In this document: in pieces, positions 1 through 5,089 of the stretch
Numbering within the stretch: position 1 is the stretch's first letter
Layout: every line of letters starts with the position of its first letter
Assembly (NCBI RefSeq): GCF_001509485.1
Contig: NZ_LLZI01000102.1
Location: 1 to 5,167 of the forward strand
Direction: 5' to 3'
Origin: Streptomyces sp. NRRL F-4489
GTDB lineage: Bacteria > Actinomycetota > Actinomycetes > Streptomycetales > Streptomycetaceae
DNA: 5,167 bases
The notes under the pieces: generated by a model
The model's input: only the letters and a program-made list of their open reading frames with translations
Told to the model about the DNA's origin: nothing
Database searches by the model: none
Made by a program: the position numbers and the translations under genes

Positions 1-46
1 GCGGTACCGCACACCCGTCCCCCGCCCCTCTCACCCCCGAAACCAC

Positions 47-81
47 CCCATGGCGGGAGTGTGGACCAGCGCCCACATGGG
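47..81. promoter_or_regulatory. Imperfect inverted repeat upstream of the first gene
   Basis: The right arm CCACATGGG (73-81) can pair with CCCA (47-50) plus TGTGG (60-64). This gives nine base pairs with a nine-base bulge (51-59) and an eight-base loop (65-72). It lies about 75 bases before the start codon, where an operator or leader hairpin could sit. I see no convincing -35/-10 pair nearby, so a regulatory role is a guess from position alone. Confidence 0.25.
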
Positions 82-85
82 TAAC

Positions 86-106
86 ACGCCTTTCCCGTAA
101 GGGCGT
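86..106. promoter_or_regulatory. Second inverted repeat in the leader of the first gene
   Basis: ACGCCTTT (86-93) pairs with AAGGGCGT (99-106), including one G-T pair, around a five-base loop (94-98). There is no T-run after it, so it is not a clear terminator for an upstream gene. It may be an operator or a leader hairpin for the operon that starts at 156. Confidence 0.25.
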
Positions 107-144
107 TGCACCCACCGGACCACCGCGCGCCCCTGGTAGAGCAC

Positions 145-149
145 GGAGA
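145..149 (+). promoter_or_regulatory. Ribosome binding site of the first gene
   Basis: GGAGA lies six bases before the ATG at 156. This is a good Shine-Dalgarno match and supports that start. Confidence 0.7.
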
Positions 150-155
150 CCCAGC

Positions 156-638
156 ATGTCCGACCTCGCCACCGTATCCGCCGAAATCGCCCCCTATCTC
201 GCTTTAGCCGCCGGCAGCCTGGGCACCTCCGTCCTCACCGCCGCCCAGGACCGCCTCGCCGAACGCACCGTGACCGCCGGCGAGGGCTTCTTCCGCCGAC
301 TGCTGCACCGCCGCGACGGCACGCCCGCCGCCCTCGACGACGCCGGCGCCCCGCCGCTCGACACCGACCGCGCCGACGCCCTCGACGCCCTGCTGGCCAC
401 CCTCGACGACCACGACCGCCGCCTGCTCGCCACCGCCCTCGGCGCCTGGCTGCGCGCTCCCGCCGCCGACCGCGACGCCGCCCTCTTCCGCGACCACGTC
501 ACCCGGCTCGCCGCCTCCGCCGGCCCCCGCACCGTCTACAACAACCCCACCACCCACGGGGACCACTCCCTCGCCGCCGGCGAGATCCACGGCACCGTCA
601 ACTTCGGAAGCGCCCCCCGCCCGCGGGACGACGCATGA
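156..638 (+). CDS. Small helical effector-like protein with C-terminal amyloid-type signalling motif (Bell-like)
   Basis: A 160-residue protein with no enzyme motif or signal peptide that I recognise, so probably cytosolic. Residues 6-32 are hydrophobic to amphipathic and Ala/Leu rich. They are followed by a basic patch (RRLLHRR, 47-53), an acidic Pro/Ala linker (54-72) and two helices (about 73-100 and 103-121). Residues 127-151 form a separate Gly/Asn/His-rich motif containing PTTHGDHS, then AAGEIHG and VNFG. A helical N-terminal domain of about 120 residues plus a short terminal G-x-I-x-G motif matches, by recall, bacterial Bell-domain effectors carrying amyloid signalling sequences (BASS). 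Bell domains are thought to resemble membrane-targeting HeLo/MLKL-type cell-death domains. The ATG has a good ribosome binding site. The stop overlaps the next start (ATGA), so the two proteins are probably made together. Leu17 is a TTA codon. The effector role is inferred. It could also be an adaptor. Confidence 0.8.
   Translation: MSDLATVSAEIAPYLALAAGSLGTSVLTAAQDRLAERTVTAGEGFFRRLLHRRDGTPAALDDAGAPPLDTDRADALDALLATLDDHDRRLLATALGAWLRAPAADRDAALFRDHVTRLAASAGPRTVYNNPTTHGDHSLAAGEIHGTVNFGSAPRPRDDA
204..206 (+). other. In-frame TTA leucine codon (possible bldA control)
   Basis: Leu17 of the first gene is encoded by TTA. In Streptomyces this codon is rare and read only by the bldA tRNA, which accumulates late in growth. 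I found no other in-frame TTA in the five genes. Because the next gene is translationally coupled, it may share the dependence. Confidence 0.8.
534..608 (+). other. Amyloid-signalling-like motif, copy 1 (C-terminal, residues 127-151)
   Basis: This segment encodes V127 to G151 of the first protein. It contains N129, PTTHGDHS (131-138), AAG (140-142), I144, G146, V148 and F150. The Asn/Gly/His pattern with an AG-x-I-x-G core and alternating hydrophobic residues is like BASS motifs, which form beta-arch amyloid folds. The usual Gln before AG is Ala here, so this would be a variant class. The assignment is by eye. Confidence 0.6.
538..581 (+). repeat. 44-bp direct repeat, copy A
   Basis: Matches 672-715 at 41 of 44 positions, offset by 134 bases. 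The differences are at 544/678, 560/694 and 570/704. The repeat encodes the core of the shared motif in both genes. Confidence 0.9.
635..638 (+). promoter_or_regulatory. ATGA stop/start overlap between the paired genes
   Basis: The TGA of the first gene (636-638) overlaps the ATG of the second (635-637). GGGA at 625-628 can act as ribosome binding site. This overlap usually means translational coupling and a fixed ratio of the two products. Confidence 0.85.
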
Positions 639-1363
639 GCACCCCCAGACCCGGGGGCGGGGGCGACATCCACAACAGCCCCACCACCCACGGCGACCAC
701 TCCATCGCCGCCGGCAATATCCGCAACGTCGTCATCCGCTGGGCCCTGCAGCACCCCAGCGCCAGTTGGCTGCCCCTGCTCCTGGGCTGCGCCACCGTGG
801 TCCTCGCCGGTACGGTCTGGCCGGACGGCCCCGCCTCCCAGTACGCCCTGTGGGGCGCGCTGACCGCCGTCTCCCTCGGCACCGGCGCCGCCCGCGTCCT
901 CGTCCGCCGCCCCGGCGACGCCCGCCTCGTCGCCGTGCTCTCCCTCGCCTCCGTCCTGGCCACCGTCGGCGGCTGGCTGGCTTTCCGGGACGTGGCCACG
1001 CACGGCGAGATCGACGTCACCGGCAAGGTCTCCCCCCAGGGGCGCCGCACCCTGGCCAACGGGGAGCACACCACCCTGACGCTGCGCATCCCCGCCCCCA
1101 GGGACGCCCGCGACGCCCTCCGCCTCACCCTGGCCATCGACGACAGCGACCCGGCCGCCCCGACCTGCCGCCCGGAGACGTACGCGCTGGTCTCGCTGCC
1201 CTCCTCCGGCGCCGCCGACGTGCACAAGGTCCTCCCGGACGGCACCGCCGACCTCGCCCTCGGCGGGCAGGCCGGCACCGTCCGGATAGACGTCGGACTC
1301 GTCACCGCCCGCGCCTGCCTCATGGACCTCCGCGCCGTCCGGGCCACCCTCCACGACGAATAA
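635..1363 (+). CDS. Membrane protein with cytosolic N-terminal amyloid-type motif and extracytoplasmic domain
   Basis: A 242-residue protein. Residues 12-34 repeat the motif of the upstream protein: 14 of 24 aligned positions are identical, including PTTHGDHS (16-23). Three membrane segments follow, at about 45-62, 70-90 and 98-117. The short loop 63-69 is acidic, and the loop 91-97 carries RR and R97. By the positive-inside rule the N terminus and its motif are cytosolic, and residues 118-242 lie outside. The outside part alternates short beta-like stretches with turns and has exactly two cysteines (C178, C228) that could form a disulfide. I do not recognise a named family. The layout suggests a receptor or anchor: an outside domain senses, and the inside motif templates the partner effector. 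It is coupled to the upstream gene by ATGA. Alternatively it could be an inhibitor that holds the effector inactive at the membrane. Confidence 0.8.
   Translation: MSTPRPGGGGDIHNSPTTHGDHSIAAGNIRNVVIRWALQHPSASWLPLLLGCATVVLAGTVWPDGPASQYALWGALTAVSLGTGAARVLVRRPGDARLVAVLSLASVLATVGGWLAFRDVATHGEIDVTGKVSPQGRRTLANGEHTTLTLRIPAPRDARDALRLTLAIDDSDPAAPTCRPETYALVSLPSSGAADVHKVLPDGTADLALGGQAGTVRIDVGLVTARACLMDLRAVRATLHDE
668..736 (+). other. Amyloid-signalling-like motif, copy 2 (N-terminal, residues 12-34)
   Basis: Encodes I12 to I34 of the membrane protein, with N14, PTTHGDHS (16-23), AAG (25-27), I29 and V32-V33-I34. It aligns without gaps to residues 127-149 of the upstream protein. A Gly-rich linker (GGGG, 7-10) lies before it and a basic/aromatic stretch (R35, W36) after it. 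The motif is placed just ahead of the first membrane segment, on the predicted cytosolic side. Confidence 0.6.
672..715 (+). repeat. 44-bp direct repeat, copy B
   Basis: Partner of 538-581, with three mismatches in 44 bases. The identity covers third codon positions as well as the encoded residues. Confidence 0.9.
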
Positions 1364-1375
1364 CGCCCGCCCGGA

Positions 1376-1437
1376 GGCCGCGTACGCGAACGAAACCGCG
1401 TAGCCGACGCGGCCACGCAAGCAGACGGGCCGCGTAC
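1376..1437 (+). terminator. Hairpin cluster after the motif pair, possible terminator
   Basis: CCGCGT (1396-1401) pairs with ACGCGG (1407-1412) around a five-base loop. An alternative hairpin uses TACGCG (1383-1388) and CGCGTA (1397-1402), and the two cannot form together. The 10-mer GGCCGCGTAC occurs at both 1376-1385 and 1428-1437, and CGCGTACGCG (1379-1388) is self-complementary. There is no T-run, so this may be a GC-rich actinomycete terminator or a leader element of the next gene. Confidence 0.3.
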
Positions 1438-1490
1438 CAAAAAGAAGCCGCCCACGAAAACACCGGCTACCGCATCGGCCACCCCTCACC

Positions 1491-1546
1491 GGAACGGAAC
1501 CGAACAGAACGGACCTCAACCGCACCACGAAACCGCACCACGAAAC
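1491..1546 (+). repeat. Short tandem repeats in the leader of the binding-protein gene
   Basis: Four pentamers, GGAAC GGAAC CGAAC AGAAC, run from 1491 to 1510. The 13-mer AACCGCACCACGA then occurs twice back to back (1518-1530 and 1531-1543), followed by AAC. The second block ends next to the ribosome binding site. Simple slippage repeats or tandem binding sites are both possible. No promoter hexamers are evident. Confidence 0.7.
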
Positions 1547-1551
1547 GGGGA
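1547..1551 (+). promoter_or_regulatory. Ribosome binding site of the binding-protein gene
   Basis: GGGGA ends four bases before the ATG at 1556. It is a moderate match at slightly short spacing, and no better start is nearby. Confidence 0.5.
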
Positions 1552-1555
1552 CCCC

Positions 1556-2428
1556 ATGACCACCCGCCGCCGCACCGGAACGACAGCCCTGCTCACCCTT
1601 ACCGCCCTCGCCGCGACCGCCACCGCCTGCGGCTCCTCCGGCTCCGAGGAGAATTCCCTCTTCGCCTCCGGCCGGGTGTCGGTCGGCGTGAAAAGCGACC
1701 AGCCCGGCACCAGCAAACTCGACCACTACTCCCCCGTCGGTTTCGACATCACGCTCGCCAACCGCCTGCTGAAAAAACTCGGCGCGGAACCGGATTTCGG
1801 CGCCGTCCCGTCCGAGGACCGCAGCACCGTCCTCAAGAACAAGAAGAAAGACCTGGTCATCGCGACCTTCTCGATCACCGACGAGCGCGCGGCCGAGCTC
1901 GACTTCGTCGGCCCGTACGCCACCACCAGCCAGGGCGTCATGGTCCGCAAGGACGACCACCGCATCCGAAAAGACGAGGACCTCAACGGCAAAACCGTCT
2001 GCACATGGCCCGGGACCACCTCCGCCGAAACCCTCCGGACAATGGCCTCCCGCGTCACGGTCTACGAGGCGCGCGACGCCTCAAGCTGCATCGCCGACCT
2101 GGAGAAAAAGAAATCCGCTGACGCGGTCTCCACCGACCAGATGATCCTCTACGGATTCACCCAGGAACACCCGGGCCTGCGGGTCGTCCCCGAAGTCACC
2201 ATCGGCCGGAAGAACAACTACGGAATCGCCATGGACAAAGGCCACCGGGACGACTGCCGCAAACTCCTCGACGCGCTGCGCGATTACCTCACCGGCAGCG
2301 ACTGGGCACAGGATTTCGCCTTCACCCTCCACGCCATCCCGGGAGCCGACCCGCTCTGGGAAAGCAACTACAAACCCCGCGTGGACACCCTCGACGCCTA
2401 CTCCTGCCGCGACAAGCTCGCCCCCTGA
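1556..2428 (+). CDS. Amino-acid-type ABC substrate-binding lipoprotein (SBP family 3, GluB/GlnH-like)
   Basis: A 290-residue protein predicted to bind a small ligand, probably an amino acid such as glutamate, outside the membrane. The N terminus has a basic start (RRR, 4-6), a hydrophobic stretch (11-22) and a lipobox-like ATAC with C25 as the lipidated residue. Family landmarks are VGVKSDQPG (43-51), GFDITLANRLL (62-72) and a DLVIA...SITDER...DFVGPY block (99-121). R111 is placed like the arginine that holds the ligand carboxylate, and D194 like the acid that holds the amino group. Length is normal for the family. C149, C178, C234 and C284 could form two disulfides. No permease or ATPase gene is present, so it is either an orphan or a sensor. 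It is 192 bases after the membrane-protein gene and 9 bases before the HD gene. Lysine is AAA in 12 of 19 cases, unlike its neighbours. Confidence 0.9.
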   Translation: MTTRRRTGTTALLTLTALAATATACGSSGSEENSLFASGRVSVGVKSDQPGTSKLDHYSPVGFDITLANRLLKKLGAEPDFGAVPSEDRSTVLKNKKKDLVIATFSITDERAAELDFVGPYATTSQGVMVRKDDHRIRKDEDLNGKTVCTWPGTTSAETLRTMASRVTVYEARDASSCIADLEKKKSADAVSTDQMILYGFTQEHPGLRVVPEVTIGRKNNYGIAMDKGHRDDCRKLLDALRDYLTGSDWAQDFAFTLHAIPGADPLWESNYKPRVDTLDAYSCRDKLAP

Positions 2429-2437
2429 GCGGGCACA

Positions 2438-3103
2438 ATGACGCCCATGACCGAGCCCCGACCCGCCCTGGCCGGCCGCTGGGCCGCCACCGTCGCCAAG
2501 GCCCGCGGCCACCGGGACGGCCCCGACCCGGCCCCGTACGCGGACAATCTGCTCCGCCGCTGGGCCGAGCCGCAGCGCCGCTACCACACCACCGACCACC
2601 TCATCGCGGTCCTCGACCGGATCGACGAACTCGCCGACCAGGCCGACGATCTGCCCGCCGTCCAGTTGGCGGCGTGGTTCCACGACGCCGTCTACCGGCC
2701 CGAGCGCTCCGAGAACGAGGAACGCAGCGCCGCCCTCGCCGAACGCGCCCTGCCCGAACTCGGCCTCGACCCGGCCCGTACCGCCGAGGTCGCCCGCCTG
2801 GTGCGCCTCACCGTGACCCACGACCCGGCGCCCGGCGACCGCAACGGCGCGGTGCTGTGCGACGCCGACCTCGCCGTCCTGGCGGGCTCCCCCGAGGCGT
2901 ACGCCGCGTACGCCGCCGCCGTCCGCGCCGAGTACGCCTTCGTACCCGACCCCGACTTCCGCACCGGGCGCGCCGCCGCACTCCGCCAACTCCTCTCCCT
3001 GCCGCGCCTGTTCACGACCGCGCCGGCCCACGACCGCTGGGAGGAACCGGCCCGCCACAACCTGGCCACGGAACTGGCCCTGTTGGAGAGCGGGCGCGAC
3101 TAA
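2438..3103 (+). CDS. HD-superfamily metal-dependent phosphohydrolase (COG4339-like)
   Basis: A 221-residue soluble protein of the predicted HD hydrolase family. RRYHTTDHL (47-55) supplies H50 and H54. WFHDAVY (80-86) holds the paired H82-D83 that names the superfamily, and DADLAVL (142-148) supplies the distal aspartate. SENEERSA (91-98) and the EEPARHNL block near the C terminus (202-209) are also typical. These residues should bind divalent metal for phosphomonoester or phosphodiester hydrolysis. The natural substrate of this family is unknown to me. Length fits the family. The start at 2438 has a weak GAGCGGG upstream, and an in-frame ATG at 2447 is an alternative. It begins nine bases after the binding-protein stop, so the two are probably co-transcribed, but a functional link is not evident. 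A nucleotide-signal hydrolase role is possible but not shown. Confidence 0.9.
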   Translation: MTPMTEPRPALAGRWAATVAKARGHRDGPDPAPYADNLLRRWAEPQRRYHTTDHLIAVLDRIDELADQADDLPAVQLAAWFHDAVYRPERSENEERSAALAERALPELGLDPARTAEVARLVRLTVTHDPAPGDRNGAVLCDADLAVLAGSPEAYAAYAAAVRAEYAFVPDPDFRTGRAAALRQLLSLPRLFTTAPAHDRWEEPARHNLATELALLESGRD

Positions 3104-3161
3104 CGGGGCCGTTGAACGGTGGGTGGCTGAACGGGGCGGCTGGACGATGGGGGGAGTGAAC

Positions 3162-3184
3162 GGGGGCGGGGGCGGGGGTCGGGG
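3162..3184 (+). other. G-quadruplex motif in the spacer before the exporter gene
   Basis: Four G-runs of 5, 5, 5 and 4 bases are separated by C, C and TC. This fits a stable intramolecular G-quadruplex, on the strand that would also be in the mRNA. It lies 58 bases after the HD stop and 92 bases before the exporter's GTG, so it could affect termination, 3'-end stability or the exporter leader. Even in GC-rich DNA, four long runs with loops this short are notable. Confidence 0.6.
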
Positions 3185-3212
3185 CACCGGGCGGCCAAGA
3201 CCGGGAACCGGG

Positions 3213-3223
3213 GCGGCAGCCGC
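3213..3223. promoter_or_regulatory. Small palindrome before the exporter gene
   Basis: GCGGC (3213-3217) and GCCGC (3219-3223) flank a central A. It sits about 55 bases before the GTG start, a plausible operator position for an exporter repressor. It is short and GC only, so chance is a real possibility. The rest of 3104-3276 shows no gene. Confidence 0.2.
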
Positions 3224-3276
3224 AAGGGCGTACCGGGCGCCGACACGTCACGGACACCGACCCACCGGCCACCAAC

Positions 3277-4599
3277 GTGGCGCAGCCCACCACCCCACCA
3301 GGAATGCCCACCGCCCCCACCCCGTTGACACCTGTTATGCCAGCCCCATCCGCCGCTCCCGTCCGCGCCCGCCTCCCGATAGCCGTCTACGTCCTCGGCC
3401 TGTCCGTATTCGCCCTGGGTACCAGCGAGTTCATGCTCTCCGGCATCCTCCAGCCGCTCGCCCGGGACCTGTCGGTCTCCATCCCGCAGGCCGGACTGCT
3501 GGTCTCCGCCTTCGCCATCGGGATGGTCGTCGGCGCGCCCGTACTGGCCGGCGCGACGCTCCGCCTGCCGCGCCGCACCACCCTCATCGCCCTCCTCGCC
3601 GTCTTCGGCCTCGGCCAGGCGGCGGGAGCCCTGGCGCCCAGTTACGGCGTCCTCTTCGCCTCCCGGGTGGTCAGCGCGCTGGCCTGCGCCGGCTTCTGGG
3701 CGGTCGGCGCGGCCGTGGCGGTCTCGCTCGTACCGGTCAACGCCCGGGCCCGCGCCATGGCGGTGATGGTCGGCGGCCTGAGCATCGCCAATATCGCCGG
3801 GGTCCCGGCCGGCGCGCTGCTCGGCCAGCACGCCGGCTGGCGCTCCGCCTTCTGGGCCGTGGCCGGGCTCTCCGTGGTCGGCCTCGTCGGCGTCATCGCG
3901 CTCGTACCGCGGACGGCGGTGCCGACCGGCGAGGACCGCCCGCAGCTCCGCCGCGAGCTGACCATCTACAAGGACAAGCAGGTCTGGCTGGCGCTGATCG
4001 CCACCGCGATGAACGGCGCGGCGGTCTTCGCGCTCTTCTCGTACCTCTCGCCGCTGCTCACCGACACCGCGGGGCTGGCCGAGAGCTGGGTGCCGACGGT
4101 GCTCGCGCTGTTCGGCGTGGGCGCGCTGATCGGGACGTTCATCGGCGGCCGGATCGCCGACGCCCACCTCTTCGGCACCCTCTTCGGCGGAATCTCCGCC
4201 TCCACGGCCGTCCTCGCGGTCCTGGCGCTGACCGCGCACAACCCGTTCGCCGCCGTGGCGCTCTCCCTGATGCTCGGCGTCACCGCCTTCACCACGGCCC
4301 CGGCGCTCAACGCCCGGATGTTCAACGTGGCGAACGCGGCCCCCACCCTGGCCGGTGCCACCACCACCGCCGCCTTCAACGTCGGCAACACCCTCGGCCC
4401 CTGGCTGGGCGGCCTGGCGATCAGCGCCGGCTGGGGCTACCCCGCCGTCGCCTGGACCGGCGCGGCCCTCGCCGCCATCGCCGTCCTCACCACGGCCGTC
4501 GCCTTCCGCCTCCACCGCACCACCGCCCGCTCCCGCGTGATCGCCTCCTCCACCCCGGCCGACCACCCGACCCGCACCCCGGAAACCGAATCGGCCTGA
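3277..4599 (+). CDS. MFS drug exporter, Cmx/CmlR (chloramphenicol-efflux-like) family
   Basis: A 440-residue, 12-segment inner-membrane antiporter of the DHA1 type, expected to export small drugs using the proton gradient. The N-terminal block LPIAVYVLGLSVFALGTSEFM (split at 33-43 and 44-53), then IPQAGLLVSAFAIGMVVGAP (69-88) and RLPRRTTL (96-103), are hallmarks of actinomycete chloramphenicol exporters. The GLSIANIAGVPAGALLG stretch in segment 5 (167-183) is the motif C region, and GNTLGPWLGG (370-379) is conserved near segment 11. The loop between segments 6 and 7 is at about 211-235. Recalled homologues are about 390 residues long, so the Pro-rich N terminus (1-30) and polar tail (about 412-440) are extra. 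The start is uncertain: GTG at 3277 has no good ribosome binding site, and ATGs at 3304 and 3337 are alternatives. Family resemblance does not prove chloramphenicol as substrate. Confidence 0.9.
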   Translation: MAQPTTPPGMPTAPTPLTPVMPAPSAAPVRARLPIAVYVLGLSVFALGTSEFMLSGILQPLARDLSVSIPQAGLLVSAFAIGMVVGAPVLAGATLRLPRRTTLIALLAVFGLGQAAGALAPSYGVLFASRVVSALACAGFWAVGAAVAVSLVPVNARARAMAVMVGGLSIANIAGVPAGALLGQHAGWRSAFWAVAGLSVVGLVGVIALVPRTAVPTGEDRPQLRRELTIYKDKQVWLALIATAMNGAAVFALFSYLSPLLTDTAGLAESWVPTVLALFGVGALIGTFIGGRIADAHLFGTLFGGISASTAVLAVLALTAHNPFAAVALSLMLGVTAFTTAPALNARMFNVANAAPTLAGATTTAAFNVGNTLGPWLGGLAISAGWGYPAVAWTGAALAAIAVLTTAVAFRLHRTTARSRVIASSTPADHPTRTPETESA

Positions 4600-4635
4600 C
4601 GAACCCACGGCTGCCCGGCAGGGCCGCCAGTCACG

Positions 4636-4670
4636 GGCCCCGGCTCTCCCGGAGGGGATGGGCCGGGGCC
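4636..4670 (+). terminator. Strong hairpin after the exporter gene, likely terminator
   Basis: GGCCCCGGC (4636-4644) pairs perfectly with GCCGGGGCC (4662-4670). Inside the 17-base loop, TCCC (4647-4650) can pair with GGGA (4655-4658). It begins 37 bases after the exporter stop. No T-run follows, which is common for terminators in GC-rich actinomycetes. Confidence 0.55.
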
Positions 4671-4740
4671 TGCCGGGCGCCTGGGGCCATCGGGCGACCG
4701 GGCCGGGGCCCTGTCGGACGACCGACCGGGGCCTGCTGGG

Positions 4741-5089
4741 CACCCGTCATGCGGTTGCGGCCGGCCCGGCATGCCTGCGCGGACGACCGGGGCCTACTGG
4801 GCGATCCGGGCCCTGTCGGGCGAGCGGCGGGCCCTGCTCGGCACCCGTCATGCGGTTACGGCCGGCACGGCATCCCCGACGACGACCGGTGCCTACCAGG
4901 CGACCTGGGCCCTGTCGGGCGAGCGGCCGGGGCCTGCTGGGCACCCGACACGCGGTTACGGTCGGCGGGGGCATCCCTGCGCGGACGACCCGGGCCTGCC
5001 CGGAGGCCGGACCGGCGGGCGAACCGCGCGACAAGCGGCGGCCAGGAGCCGACGGGCGCGTACCCACGCCACCCGTCACATGCGCTTAC
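4741..5089. repeat. Imperfect ~100-bp tandem repeats in the gene-free tail
   Basis: The core CACCCGTCATGCGGTT occurs at 4741-4756 and exactly at 4842-4857. It recurs as CACCCGACACGCGGTT at 4942-4957, and with a two-base insertion at 5070-5087. Spacings are 101, 100 and 128. Full units also share blocks such as CGGACGACC and GGGCCCTGTCGGGCGAGCGG, and a partial unit precedes 4741. Units one and two look roughly 85% alike by eye. The spacings are not multiples of three, so this is not a coding repeat. No function is apparent. Confidence 0.75.

Noticed and set aside
134..142. TGGTAGAGC as a -10 element for the first gene
   Set aside because: A transcript starting a few bases later would lack the GGAGA ribosome binding site at 145-149, and the nearest -35-like TTGCAC (106-111) is too far away at 22 bases.
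536..1960. Long minus-strand open frame of 474 residues across the paired genes
   Set aside because: It is Gly/Ala/Val/Arg rich with no recognisable domain. It spans two coupled + strand genes, a repeat-containing spacer and a third gene, so it is a shadow of high GC.
766..2121. Plus-strand frame of 451 residues, Arg/Pro rich
   Set aside because: It is out of frame with two well-supported genes and runs through the spacer. The Arg/Pro composition is typical of a wrong frame in Streptomyces.
1556..2428. Twin-arginine (Tat) signal in the binding protein
   Set aside because: RRR is present at 4-6, but the following residues (TGTT) do not fit the usual hydrophobic Tat consensus. A lipoprotein signal with C25 explains the N terminus better.
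3325..3330. Perfect TTGACA, a possible -35 box
   Set aside because: No -10-like hexamer lies 16-18 bases downstream, and the site is inside the exporter reading frame if it starts at 3277 or 3304.
3100..4743. Long minus-strand open frame of 547 residues opposite the exporter
   Set aside because: It is a low-complexity Gly/Arg/Glu/Asp product directly opposite a clear 12-segment MFS gene. It is a GC-bias artefact.
4741..5089. CRISPR array
   Set aside because: Unit length near 100, similarity extending through whole units with no unique spacers, divergence between copies and no cas genes all argue against it.
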